Shown piece by piece: positions 1 through 11,363 of a stretch of DNA of 64,000 nt. The stretch is taken from positions 53,664,932-53,728,931 of the forward strand of contig CM048844.1 of assembly GCA_026545765.1 (NCBI GenBank), in the 5' to 3' direction. Below the pieces are notes generated by a model that saw nothing but the letters and a program-made list of their open reading frames with translations, was not told the origin of the DNA and made no database searches. Within the stretch, counting starts at the first letter, position 1. Every line of letters begins with the position of its first letter. The position numbers were made by a program, and so were the translations under genes. This stretch comes from Plantago major. Lineage: Eukaryota > Streptophyta > Magnoliopsida > Lamiales > Plantaginaceae.

Positions 1-1787
1 AGCTAGTTGGTATTTTGTAAAATGACATAAAACTGCATTACTCTAATTTTTATTTTCTTTTAAACTTTCTCATCATATTATTAGTCTATATTTTTTCAAA
101 TAATAGTACATCGCACTTTTTCTCTAATTATTAAATATAAGTATTGCTCTATTATATTTAATGTTTCTATTTTATTTTCTTGAGAGAACTAGGAATTATT
201 CTTTTTAAGGATTCTTGAGTTAGTCAACTTTTATATGTACACTCAATGTACTTTTCACCACCACTTTAATAACGTCATTAAAAATTATCAGAAGTTAGAA
301 AGAAATATTCATGATGGTCGTATAGTACATGCATTTCAAAGAGAGGCGGATGGATTAAAGAGAGAAAAATATAATAATGATTTATTTTTCTATTTTATTT
401 TATTTTTAGGTCAGGGACATTCGTGGAATAAAAAAGATAAGGAGCTTTTCTTTTAAAAAAATCTAACTTGGTTAGCTTCTCAACCAGCTAGCCGATTTAA
501 GAAGCTGCGCGTTCACATAACGAACTTTTTATTAGTCAATGGTCAAACAAGCTTATGGAGCTGAAAAGCTAGTGCTAAACAGAGTCTAATGCTCTTTTGG
601 ATTGAGAATGATCCTTAGTTAACCAAACTCAAATTTTCGTGTGAAATGAACAACTAAGATTTGTATTTTCTTTCAAGTTAACCTAAAACAAAGCGATATA
701 ATCAAAATCATCACACTGCTCCCAGACCAAACTTCACTTGCACCCTACCATCCAGAAACTTGGTCTCTCACACAATCACACCATAATAAATTGCATAGTT
801 TTTCACCAATAACAAAATCAAGTCACCACATACAAATAGGGCTTTAACTGGCTTTAACATTAGCCGCAACTTGCAAAAAATACAATATTTATGAAATATA
901 CAAATGGAGCTCAGAGTCGTACAATATCTATTTCAACCTAGCTAGATCTTCCATATCGCAATTGCATACAAAGAATAAACCATCATTTACTTGGAAGAAT
1001 ATTACTGAATGAGAACACTCTTCCGGTTCAAGCAAGTATCATAGAAGATCTTATTAAAGTGAGTACCAAAATAGATAATACTTTAACAAAGATAAGAGAA
1101 CATAGAAGGTATACATGTACTTCAAAACTACCAAATGCACAATAAGATTGTTTTCTTCATTAACAAATACTTCCTCCGTTCTTTTACAAGGTTTACCTTT
1201 TGGTTTTATGTAAATTTTAAGAAAATGGAATAAAATATTAAGTAAGTGGTAAAAAGTAAGATGAAGAATATGAAAATCAAGTGAGAGAATATATAAAGTA
1301 TGAAAGAGAGTGTTTAAAAAATTAATAAGTAGAGATCCTGAAATGGCAAAAAGTAAACCTTTAAAAAGAATGGAGGGGTATTACTAAAGTACTTCAAGTT
1401 TCATCATCTAATAACCATTTTGTAAAATGAAACTTTCAAATTCAATGCCCTAAGAGAGCACTGATAACTAAATTCAATTAAGATGTTTTACTATCATCTT
1501 TAAGATTTAATCTTTATTAAATTAGTGTATATGTTGGTAACATAAGTACTTTTTACGCTGACCAATGTAATCAGCAAATATACCAACTCAAACTTAGGCA
1601 TGACTGCATAAGAGGCATTCATAATTTTCGAGTTAGAAAGTCTACATGGCGCTGGCCAAGATAATAAGTGAAAATCCATTAAATAAAGAGACAGTTACTT
1701 GTACAAGATGTATGCACTTAATCAGAAGTGAAAATAGAACTTATAATAATACAGAGACTTAATAGTAGGCTAGCATTGAAGTTATAC
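1..1787 (-). other. intron 1 of the bZIP gene, partly seen
   Basis: On the minus strand the first bZIP exon ends at 1788 and a GT donor starts at 1787. I looked for the next exon, which should complete the basic region, and found no match down to base 1. The intron therefore probably runs off the window. It is AT-rich and holds one clear Stowaway-like MITE (1168-1380). A short plus-strand ORF near 235-456 has no recognisable protein features. Confidence 0.55.
1168..1380. mobile_element. Stowaway-like MITE
   Basis: The element is flanked by TA on both sides (1168-1169 and 1379-1380). Its ends are inverted: CTTCCTCCGTTCTTTT on the left and AAAAGAATGGAGGGG on the right. The TIR type (CTCCCTCCGT-like), TA target duplication and size of about 210 bp fit Tc1/mariner-derived Stowaway MITEs. 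It has no coding capacity and sits within the bZIP intron. Confidence 0.8.
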
Positions 1788-2467
1788 CTCTTAGCACGCT
1801 TTGGATCAATAAGAGCAAGCTCAGCAAGCTTAGCAGCAGACATCGCTTTCTTCGACTCAACCGAAGATGGATCTTCAGAACCTGACATGAACATCTCTGA
1901 TTTGATGGAAGTCGAGCCATCCATGGATTGACTATGCTGGTGCCTAATTCTTGTCTTCTCGCTCAGGTTAGCAGACCCATTATCATCAGCAGAAGCTTTA
2001 GCTGATGCTGGACCAGACAAAGAAACCTGGCCTGCCATAGACTTGTTCGACGATTCACCCACTTGAAATGCAGAACCCGGAGATGCGGAAGTAAACTTAT
2101 CCATATCAAGATACATCATGAGGAGGTCCTCCTCATTCTCATCGGAAAAGGAGGGGCCATCAAATCCCCCCACAACACCTAGATCACTATCAAAGCTTAG
2201 ATCATCTGGGAGGGTAAGAATCTCAGAATGAGCACGCCTATGGCCCAAATTCTTGGGTGGGTTATCAGACATCCTACTTATATCATGACTATACCGACCC
2301 TGGTCTGATGAACTGCTGGCAGCTAATGGAGGCAAATTCGATGATGCAAGTACCTCTGGCTTCATGTTATGAGTAGTGTTTTGCGGCGAATAAGCAGAAT
2401 ACCTTCCCAATGGCGGCAGTGAACTACCACTACCAGGATGAGATTTATTATTATTATTATCCATCAC
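1788..2467 (-). CDS. group I bZIP transcription factor, first exon (partial)
   Basis: This is the N-terminal 226 codons plus 2 nt of a plant group I bZIP factor (VIP1/RF2a-like family), nuclear regulators that bind DNA as dimers. The start MMDNNNN is followed by a Ser/Pro-rich region. [19 protein letters not shown] block (about residues 76-93) is a hallmark of the group, with RRAHSE resembling a phosphorylation or 14-3-3 site. An acidic stretch [20 protein letters not shown] (about 106-124) follows, and a second HSQSMDG site lies near 178-184. The exon ends in [20 protein letters not shown], the start of the basic region. The donor (AAGAG then GTATAA) cuts just where the DNA-contacting Asn/Arg residues should follow, so the ORF read beyond it to 1718 is intron. 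The zipper exons are not in the window. The family assignment is firm; the exact orthologue is not. Confidence 0.9.
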
Positions 2468-2950
2468 TCACAATGGAAAAATTCACAAACCCTAAGTGCC
2501 TAGCTCAATGAACAAAATGATAATTTTTTTTTTTTAATACAACAAAATGATTTTACTCTGCAACCAATGCGAAATCATAAAAGAAATTCAAAACCTAGAA
2601 CCGTGTCAGGGTAATTCATCATCAATCGCTAAAACGAATCGAATGGAATGAATGAGGCGAGATCTAATTCGATGTATATATCATCAATTCATCATGAAAA
2701 TATTGAGCAGGATAAGAACGATAGAGAGAATAAAGTGAAAGTAAACCCTAATTTAGATCTTATCTGTGAGATGGAGCGAAGTTGAGAGAGTAAATCAATC
2801 AATTCGATTGATCGAACAGCTCAATGCCAAAGGGGATTATAAATCATCAGACCTTGAAAGAGACGACGATAGATAGATATACACATACATACATTGACAG
2901 ATACAGGGTGTAAAAATGCTGAAGAAGAAGAAGAAGAAGAAGAGATTGAT
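2468..2950 (-). promoter_or_regulatory. 5' leader and promoter side of the bZIP gene
   Basis: This is the sequence upstream of the bZIP start on the minus strand. It contains a (GAA)n run at 2921-2943, which reads as a CTT tract on the gene strand; such CT-rich tracts are common near plant transcription starts. A weak TATA-like word lies at 2837-2843. I cannot place the transcription start. Confidence 0.35.
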
Positions 2951-4258
2951 TCTTCACACAGATAGACCCATGATGAAGAGAACATGCGTCTGTCTACCTG
3001 TGTGTGTTTCCATTTTAAGAACAAACAAACAACACAAAAATATGGGCGAATTATATCCGAAACCCCTACTAGATTTTATTATCACCGACGGATCCGGTTA
3101 GTTCAACGATAACAAGAAAGTCCAATTAGATTCGATTTAATTACATCTAAGTTTACGAATTTGAATTTTGACGGATTAAAACCTGAAAAAGACTTTTTTA
3201 CCCCTCTCCAATTATCAACTTTTAGAAGTAACCAAACAGACTTAACTTATAGGTGTCACGTGTGGACTTAGATGTAATTGAAGTTCAACTATTAGGTTCT
3301 TACATATAATTGAAATCTGACCGTTATTTTTTAAAAAAATTATTAAAATTTTATTTTTCCATCAATTTCAATTGAACCACATTGTTTCGAATAATTATGA
3401 ATGGACCCATTTTGACAACATAATTTCTAAAACCACCATTTTACTAAAATGAAACAAGTAAAAAAGAAATAATAATAAAGGTTGAAAAAAGAACGAAAAA
3501 TTTCATTTTCTTATTTTTTTAAAAATGAAATTAACTCCAGGGCGCTTCCATATTATGTATCTATCATGGAATTAATGCAATTGTTTATTATTTTTTTAAA
3601 ACCTTTTTTATTCTTTTTTTCTTTTAACTTTTTTATTTATTATGTTTCTTTTTTAAGTTTTGAAATTTATGGATAATTTTGAATTTTTTCAATAAAATAG
3701 GATCAATGTGAAATTAGCACATATCTACCGTATTTGCATTTTAGTTCAACGCATTTATGTATTTTTCAAAGTGACACGTATCGCATAAATAAGCTGCCAA
3801 GTGTCATATGGTATTTAAATTGGACAATAATGCATATATAACATATTCCATACGATTAACAATTTATAACATTTGTATAAAAATTAAACATATTTATATA
3901 CAGTAATAATATTTTCATGAAAATTAATCATTTTTGTTAAAATTAATAATTTAATAATTAATAAAAAAATTCCTATGCATATTATGTATGTCATATGTTA
4001 ACAGTGGATACAATAAAAAAATAACAATTCAACAATTAATCATTTAGCAAATTGAAATGGGAGTATTTAGAAAGAATGGGTAAGGCCTTGTTTGTTTGTA
4101 CAATAAGTTACTGTAGCAAATAAGTTGGTCAACTCAAAATCAGATGAAAGGACCCAGATGTAATTGTTCAACTAAGATGGATTTATATGCAACCGAGGCT
4201 TCTAACAGGGGGTATATGTAATTGATCCCAAAAATATAAACGAAGTAAGACGGTAAAT
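2951..4258. other. AT-rich intergenic DNA
   Basis: I see no gene here. Short words around ACATCTAAGT (3146-3155) and ACTTAGATGT (3266-3275) form a loose inverted repeat, possibly an old MITE, but the ends are not definable. The rest is AT-rich and low in complexity. Confidence 0.4.
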
Positions 4259-4390
4259 TATACTCTCGTAGTATATAGGAAAGACGACGATAAAGTAAGA
4301 CAAAGATTTTCCATTAAAGGGATGTAAATTTGAAATTGGGACGTCCCAAAATAGGATGCGGGAAGTTGAAATCGCGACGGAGAGAGTATA
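4259..4390. mobile_element. short Stowaway-type MITE remnant
   Basis: The ends read TATACTCTC on the left and GAGAGTATA on the right. The right part contains GAAATTGGGACGTCCC, a block that recurs in the interrupted MITE at 47121-47291, so both probably belong to one MITE family. No coding capacity. Confidence 0.45.
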
Positions 4391-4540
4391 TAATATTATA
4401 TAAATAGAAAGGATTAATTACCAATAGGTCCATGTTGGATGTCTTTTTTACCAATCAAACCCCACAAATGTTTCTCTTAAATTAAAGAGTTTAGCTTACC
4501 GAGAGCTCCAAAGCGGAGTTGTTGGTAAGCAACTTCTAAA

Positions 4541-4802
4541 TACTGCCTCTGCCCCGAATTCAATTTTCCGCATTCCATTTTGGGACATTTCAATTTCAAC
4601 TTCACATTCATTAAATGAAAAATATCTCTCTTACTTTATTAACTATCTATCATACTTTATTCAATATCTCTCGTACTTTATTCACTCTTTTTCATACTTT
4701 ATTCAGTCTTTTTCCTACTCTATCACTATTTCTCATTCTTTATTCATTCTTCTATCATAACTTGTGCCTGAGTATAGACGTCCGAATCTAAAATTGAATT
4801 TT
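4541..4802. mobile_element. MITE-like element, left end clear
   Basis: It starts with TACTGCCTCTGCCCCGAATT, a Stowaway-type terminus, followed by several repeats of the word TACTTTATTCA. The right end is degenerate near GTCCGAATCTAAAATTGAAT, and the following GC-richer DNA looks like a different repeat, so the right boundary is uncertain. Confidence 0.4.
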
Positions 4803-6560
4803 TCAGCTAGGCACCGATCACTTGCAACGCAGCACTACGGGGACGAGTGCGTAAGAGTCCTCGAGGCACCGGTTTGGTGCCAGCCTAAGACACTCCGATG
4901 CACAAGTTAGAGATGGATCAAGCCAATATGGTTATGTAAATAAAATGTTTAACGATAAATCAAACCCGGTGATCCTATAATGGTAGATCGTGTAGGAGTT
5001 TGTCCAAACTTGTATTACCTTTGTCGGAACTAGAACTAAAGTCAGTAATGTAGATCTAGAGTAAATGGTTGGTAAGGAAGTTCAAATCAGCGTAAAGAGA
5101 GTTGAGATTTGTCAAAGTATCTTGATTATGTATATTAGCTTGTATTCGATTTTTCAATGCCTCCTAGCTACAGGCATACATGCCCCTATTTATATTGTCT
5201 CATAGTTAACCTGGTAACGTAGACCATTATTGATGTAATCTACAATCAAAATTAGGGGTAGAATTGGGAGCACCAACGACTTGCAAGGCAACAGTAGAAA
5301 ACCTAGAAGCGTGAGGTTCCAAAGTGACAGCGGTGTTGTGCCAACCGAAGGGACTTCGACGCTCAAGTTAGCAAATATGTTGGAAAAATAGTAAGAAAAA
5401 TAGAAAACGTAGAGGAGCAGGAGTAACTTATCCTTTCGATTAGGTAGGGTCGGTGGAGTTCAGCCATGTTCCGGTGAAAGGTAGCTGGCTAACCTTAGGT
5501 GGTATGTGAAAGATGAGCTCTGAAGCTCGATTAGGAGAGGTGGTGGAAGGATTAGGTGATCGGTGGTGGAGCTGTGACCTTCGAATAGATGTTTCTGCGG
5601 AGAATATCTTGTAACTAGGGTTTTCGAGAGAATAGCTAGTAGTGAGTCAAAAGTATTCAAGCGATGGATTTCTTCCAATCTTTCGCCCCCCTCATATAGG
5701 CGAGGATCTTAGAACGTGGACATTAGGCTAATAGATTCCAAGGTCTTCCAAAGACCTCTTCCTCAACTTCCTTCTTTCTCAAAACCACCTATAGCCTCCT
5801 TTTTTACCCGAAATTTGACTATGTGCATAGTTGGGCCAATGGAGCAGAACCCTAGTTGTTGATATGGATATATGTCCAATCCGTTAAGGGCGCCATAGAG
5901 CGTGTCCTAGAGCTCATCAAGGCTAGAATGGCCAATTTAGTACTTGTCCGACCTTGGGAAGTCCGCCTTAAGGAAACCATTCCTGGTCAACCAGTACACT
6001 CAGGTTAATACACCTTTTCAGCTAGTCCGACCTAGCTGGGGGCACGACCTCAGAACTCGATAAAGGATCACATATCCGACATTGTCAGGATGCCAAACGG
6101 ACCGGGCGAGATAAACTTAGACGCCACCTTAACAATAAGACCAAACGTATATATTGGAACCTCCAAGATGCTTCCGAGTAGCTTGTGTCTCGGACCGTCA
6201 CTGAGTTACCTAGGAACAGACCAACTCGACAGAGCTCGGATCATTCTAAAGGTCTCACACGGACCCATCAGCGAGAATAGTACTCTGAGAGGTAAAAGGA
6301 CCAATCTACCCTCCCTGGCCAATCTAATGGTGTTGGACTTTCACATACTATTGGGCCATGGGCCAAGGGAGCATTGTTGTCCAAATCCTGAACATACACT
6401 TGGCATCATCTTATGAACCACTTCATAAGTACATGGTAACTATAAATATAGCACAAGACCTGATGAGTCGGTTTTACATCGTCTCATCTGGTCTTTTTTA
6501 CCGTCTTCTTGTCATCCTTGAGTATAGTTTTATTAGTTTTCCTAGAGTATTTTTACTTGT
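4803..6560. mobile_element. probable degraded LTR-type relic
   Basis: This GC-richer stretch has no convincing ORF. Two related segments occur, about 4805-4910 and 5268-5370; both have GCACC then ACTTGCAA near the start and a CGATGC or CGACGC then CAAGTTAG end. A promoter-like CTATAAATATAGC lies near 6440. This looks like the remains of one or two retroelement LTRs, but I could not find paired LTR ends, PBS or a target duplication. Confidence 0.3.
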
Positions 6561-7158
6561 TTTGTTCTTTGTGTGTTTTGTAGCTATTTGTCTAAACCGT
6601 GCTAATTGAAGGCAAAATGGTGTATTTTATATGCATTTACAAGATATGGAGTTCCAATGCCTCGTATGGATGCTAGAAGTGGAGCGGGAAGGCCAAAATA
6701 TCAAGAATTGGGGGTCAAAAGGCGTCAGAAGGGCAAAACAGTCATTACAGAAGAACTGGTGACGCCAGTTATCAAACAGTTTTGATTACTGGCGACGCCA
6801 GTTTCTTCTTCTACCTTTTTTCTTCTGCGATTTCTTTTCCTAATTCGCGTTTTTCTCCTTACGTTTTATTTTAGAAATTCATTCTATTGTCAAAAACACA
6901 CTTTGCCCTAGATCTAAACCTAGTTGATAGAAAAAGCTCCATACATTCATACTTTGACATTGAGACAATTGGGAGCTTGATTTTGACTATTCATCGAAGG
7001 ATTGATATCGAATCCCTGATTACTGTGGTAAATCTCTATTGTTTTATCTTATTCAATTCGTTCTTACTTTGTTTCTCGAATTGTTTAAGCTTGCATGCGA
7101 TTATCATTCTGTTTGTGTTAAACATGATTGCTCCAACAATGAGCCTTGCCTAATGGCT
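6561..7158. other. unclassified repeat-like sequence upstream of element A
   Basis: No gene recognised. It has paired GACGCCAGT / ACTGGCG words at 6761-6802 that could fold, then a T-rich stretch resembling a retroelement leader. Similarity to element B pol begins only near 7160-7170, so this DNA is either a different relic joined to A or a very decayed gag end. Confidence 0.3.
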
Positions 7159-10100
7159 GACGATAACACTCTGAGGAAGAACCCAAAGTGGTATTTTGAT
7201 AGTGGATGTGGGAAGCACATGACAGGAGACAAAGCAAATCTGATTAACTACAGAAAATGCGATAAAGGACCAATTATTAGATTTGCTGGAGGAGATGAAA
7301 ATCCAACTATAGGTTTTGGCAATCTGAAGCTTGGAGCTCTTACAATCTCTGAAGTACTACATGTAAAGGGATTGAAATACAATCTCCTAAGCATGAGTCA
7401 ATTGGTAGACAAAGGGTACACTGTAAAGATCAAGTCAAAACTATGCAAAGTAATTGACAATGAGTCAAAGCAGACAGTCTTGGTTGCTAGGCGAAAGGAA
7501 ATCTTTATGTTGCTGACTGGGCATTTGCCACAACTGAAGAATGTCTCATGGTGAGTCAATCTGGCCACACTGAAGAAAACTGGCTATGGCATAAAAGAAT
7601 GAGTCAATTGAACTTCAAAACTCTGAACAAGCTAGCCAAGAAAAAATTGGTGGTTGGTTTACCCAAAATGGCATATAGAAAAGATGGTATATGCTCAACT
7701 TGTCAAATGGAAAAACAATCCAAAACATCTTTCAAGTCTAAAACTAGACACTCCAGTGAAAGAAGTATGGTCTGGTTGTTGTTGATGATTACTCAAGATT
7801 CACTTGGGTTGTATTTCTCAAACAAAAATCTGATGCAAGGGTTGAAATACCCAACTTGCTGGATAAGCTTTAAGTCATGAACAATGACAAGGTATCTGTA
7901 ATCAGAACAGACCATGGTACTGAGTTTGTGAACCAGTACATAAAAGAGTTTTGTACCTGCAAAGGTATACAACATCAACTATCTTCAGTAAGGACACCAT
8001 AACAAAATGATGTTGCTAAAAGGAAGAATAGGACCTTAAAAGAAGCAGCAAGAACAATGCTTGCTGACACTGAAATAAGTGAAATCTATTGGGTTGAAGC
8101 TATTAACACAGCCTGCTACACTCAAAATAGATGTTTGATTAACAAACACATGACAAAACTCCTTATGAACGTTTGATTGGTAGACCCCCTAGTATCAAAC
8201 ATCTAAGGGTGTTTGGTTGCAAATGTTTTGTTCTTAACAATGGAAAAGAATACTTTAGAACATTTCATCTAAAAGCAGATGAAGGAGTATTTCTTGGTTA
8301 TTCTCTGAATAGCAAAGCCTACAGAATCAACAACAAAAGAACGCAAAAGATTGAAGAATTTGTTCATGTAGTTTTCTACGAAGGAAACAAGAAAGTACCC
8401 TTGAATGAAGAACTCTCAGATAGGTTCAAAGAACTAATGATTAAAGATTCTGAAGAAGAATCCTCAAAAGGAAAAACTCTGTCATTCATTTAGAGGATGA
8501 CTCTGACGATGAAAAGCAACCATTGCTTAGTAACAACCGGATGACTCTAAGACATGATGAAGAATTTCCTATGAGAAATTCAGAAATGGAACAGGTTACT
8601 GAGAACCTTCATCATGAAGAGGTTTCCGAGAATGAGATTGCTGAAAATCCAATCCCAGATATCTCTAACACTGAAAAAGTGTCAGATATCTATGGCATTT
8701 CCCGTGTGCCAGATATCTCATATACTGCACAAGTATCCTGTCAAGATCATATTGATTCACATTCAGATCAAAATGATATTGATCCTACTAGTTCAAAACC
8801 ATTATGAAATGGATAAGAAATCATCCTGTCAAGGATGTGATTGGTCCTTTAGACCAAGGGGTTAGAACTAGGAGAGCAGTTGCTGACTCTCTTTATGGAT
8901 GTTTCATCTCAAACATTGAACCTAAAACTATAGAAAAAACATTGAAGGATCAAGATTGGATCTCTGCAATGCAAGAAGAGTTGGATTAATTTGAGAGAAA
9001 CAAAGTCTGGAAATTAGTTCCATTTGTTGATGGAATATCTGTAATTGGAACCAAATGAATGAGTCTGGTGAAATAACCAGAAACAAAGCAAGGTTGGTTG
9101 CCAAGGGATTCACCCAAACTGAAGGACTAGATTTTGATGAGTCATATGCTCCAGTTGCAAGATTGGTTGCAATTAGACTATTTCTAGCCTTTGCAGCTCA
9201 TAAAGACTTTAAAGTTTATCAAATGGATGTCAAAAGTGCATTTCTCAACGGTGAACTTGCTGAGGAAGTCTATGTTGAAGTTTCCACAGAAAGTAGAATG
9301 GTCTATAAGCTTCAGAAAGCTCTGTATGAACTGAAATAGGCTCCAAGAGCATGGTATGATACTTTAGCCAAATACTTGCTGGAAAGTGGCTTCAAGAAAG
9401 GAGATGTTGATAAAACACTTTTTACTTTGAACCATGAAGGGAAACTACTTTTAGTTCAAGTATATGTTGATGACATTATATTTGGATCTAAAGACAAGCA
9501 ACTTTGTGAAGACTTTGCTGAGCTCATGAAAAGTAAATTTGAGATGAGCATGATGGGAGAATTAAACTACTTCCTAGGATTGCAAGTCAAGCAACTTAAT
9601 GATGGAATATTCATTAGTCAAACAAAGTATGCAGAAGATATGCTCAACAAGTTTAATCTAAAGCCTTCTGAAAAGAATGCTAAGATACCTATGAGCATTG
9701 GAACCAAAATGACCTATACTGAATCTGACAAGAGTGTTGAAGAACACAAGTATAGGAAATTGATTGGGTCTCTATTGTACCTCACTGCAAGTAGACCTGA
9801 TATTCAATATGTAGTTGGAGTATCTGCTAGATTTCAGACAAATCCAATGCAATCACACTACAACATTGCTATGAAAATATTAAAGTATGTAAAGGGTACT
9901 GTAGAAGTTGGATTGTGGTATCCAAAAGACAGTGGATTGAGTTTAGTTGGCTATTCTGATGCTGACTATGCTAGATCATTGTTTGATAGAAAAAGCACCT
10001 CAGGAACTTGTCAATTTCTTAGTGCCAGATTAATATCATGGTTCAGCAAGAAACAAAACTCAATTGCCACATCTACCACAGAGGCTGAATATATTGCTGC

Positions 10101-10434
10101 TGGGTGTTGTGCTTCACATATATTATGGATACAACAACAACTCAGAGACTATGAGATCAATGAAGAGAAAACTCCGATTTTCTGTGACAACACAAGTGCT
10201 ATTGCCATAACTCAGAATCCTAAGTTTCATACAAGAACAAAGCACATTGATGTTAGACACCACTTCATTAGAGATCATGTTGAAAAAGGCAATATAGAGA
10301 TACTCAAAATTGGCACTGAAGACCAACTTGCAGATATCTTTACAAAGCCTTTGCAAGAAAGTAGGTTCTTAACCTTGAGACATAGTCTTGGTTTAATGGA
10401 GCTACCAAAGGAACTTAAAAGTTCCAATCTCTGA
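7159..10434 (+). pseudogene. decayed pol of element A (protease, integrase, RT, RNase H)
   Basis: This encoded the copia-type polyprotein that cuts, integrates and reverse-transcribes the element. The protease-type motif WYFDSGCGKHMTG is intact near 7190-7230. The integrase zinc region (WLWHKRMSQLNF, later CSTC) follows at about 7580-7700. Near 7752-7765 about 60-70 bp present in element B are missing, including the first catalytic Asp of the integrase core. RT begins near 9000 with frame breaks. It lost a short segment after VYVE near 9278, has a TAG in place of CAG after ALYELK (9337-9339), and keeps YVDD near 9466-9477. RNase H runs about 9945-10380 with its Asp/Glu motifs (SDADYA, EAEYIA, CDNTSA). 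Several frameshifts make it non-functional. The stop at 10432-10434 lies in the stem of the first downstream hairpin. Confidence 0.9.
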
Positions 10435-10729
10435 GACGGAAACTCAGAAAGGAGAAAGAAATCTGGAACAGGCATCCAGATATTCAAGGCAAAAAGGTAT
10501 CTGAGACGGGAACTCATATACTAAAGGAGCTAAAAGTGTGAGTGAGACAGGAACTCAGCATGATTGAGAAGGGAAAAGAAGAGATAAGATATCTGGAACA
10601 TGAATCCAGAATATCAAAGGCAAAAGGTGAAACACATAACAAAAGGATATCTGAGACGGGTACTCAGATATGAAAGGTTAAAGGGGAAAAGTGTCTTTCA
10701 AAGATTTCTGAGACGGGTACTCAGATATC
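10430..10729 (+). repeat. array of seven short hairpins after pol (element A)
   Basis: Seven inverted repeats occur at about 10430, 10461, 10498, 10542, 10588, 10646 and 10702. Each has a 4-9 bp stem and a 7-nt loop close to ACRGGNA. Two stem types occur: TCTGAG paired with CTCAGA, and TCTGGA paired with TCCAGA. The best is ATATCTGAG, loop ACGGGTA, CTCAGATAT at 10647-10671. The loop is conserved while both stem arms change together, as expected for an RNA structure. Element B has four members at the same place after its pol. Confidence 0.75.
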
Positions 10730-10734
10730 TGTGA

Positions 10735-11055
10735 GATCACAAAGTAAGGGGTAACACAAGAGAAATATGGTACAACTGTATTGAGTCAACTACACCTCTT
10801 GTGTTTTGTATCTTTCCATTTATATGTTAAGTTACACACAGTCTCTGAACCGACTACATAAGTCCAAAGACTGTCCCCTAGTCACAGAAAAGAGATGTGA
10901 TTCAGAATGCCTTACGCCAAATTTCATTAATTGGGCACAATTACAATTGCTGATTGTGATCATTGCTGAAGAATCAATCGTGACTCTTGATGAAATGGGC
11001 GTTTGATCTTAATAGACGAGATCAATTCTCAGTAAAATAGTGGACTGCAAAAACA
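10735..11055 (+). other. spacer between hairpins and ORF3 promoter (element A)
   Basis: No ORF of substance. The stretch 10950-11010 (GATCATTGCTGAAGAA and following) is shared with elements B and C just upstream of their ORF3 promoters, so it is part of the family rather than host DNA. Confidence 0.5.
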
Positions 11056-11363
11056 CAGACGTGGCCCACTAAGCATTTAATGCAAAACGAATTTTACCCA
11101 TGCCTATATGCATTTGCATAGATACATATGTAAAAAATCAATTTGTACGTATATGTCTGTTAAAAGTAAAATGCTATATATATAGGATTTTGGCAAAAGA
11201 AATCACTTTCGCATAATCCAACATTCACACTTACACAGAAATAGCAAAAACCTTTCAAAGTTTTCTGCAAATCCCTGTTCTTCGCTTAGTTATTCTGCAA
11301 AGAATCACTAAACTCACACCTTAATCTCTTTCCGACTTTCAAAAACTTTCACTATTTAAAGAG
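11056..11363 (+). promoter_or_regulatory. conserved internal promoter of ORF3 (element A)
   Basis: CAGACGTGGCCC at 11056-11067 contains ACGTGGC, an ABRE/G-box-like core. About 110 bp downstream is GCTATATATATAGGATTTT, with the TATA box at about 11174-11184. The ORF3 ATG follows at 11364, about 180 bp after the TATA. The same order and spacing occur on the minus strand in element C, and the TATA in element B. Conservation in three copies suggests ORF3 had its own transcript. That is inferred and untested. Confidence 0.55.

Noticed and set aside
235-456. Small plus-strand ORF near the left edge
   Set aside because: No conserved motif, AT-rich surroundings, and it lies in the presumed bZIP intron on the other strand.
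5460-6609. Several ORFs of 70-110 codons in the relic upstream of element A
   Set aside because: None shows a domain, they overlap in different frames, and the surrounding sequence looks like decayed LTR DNA.
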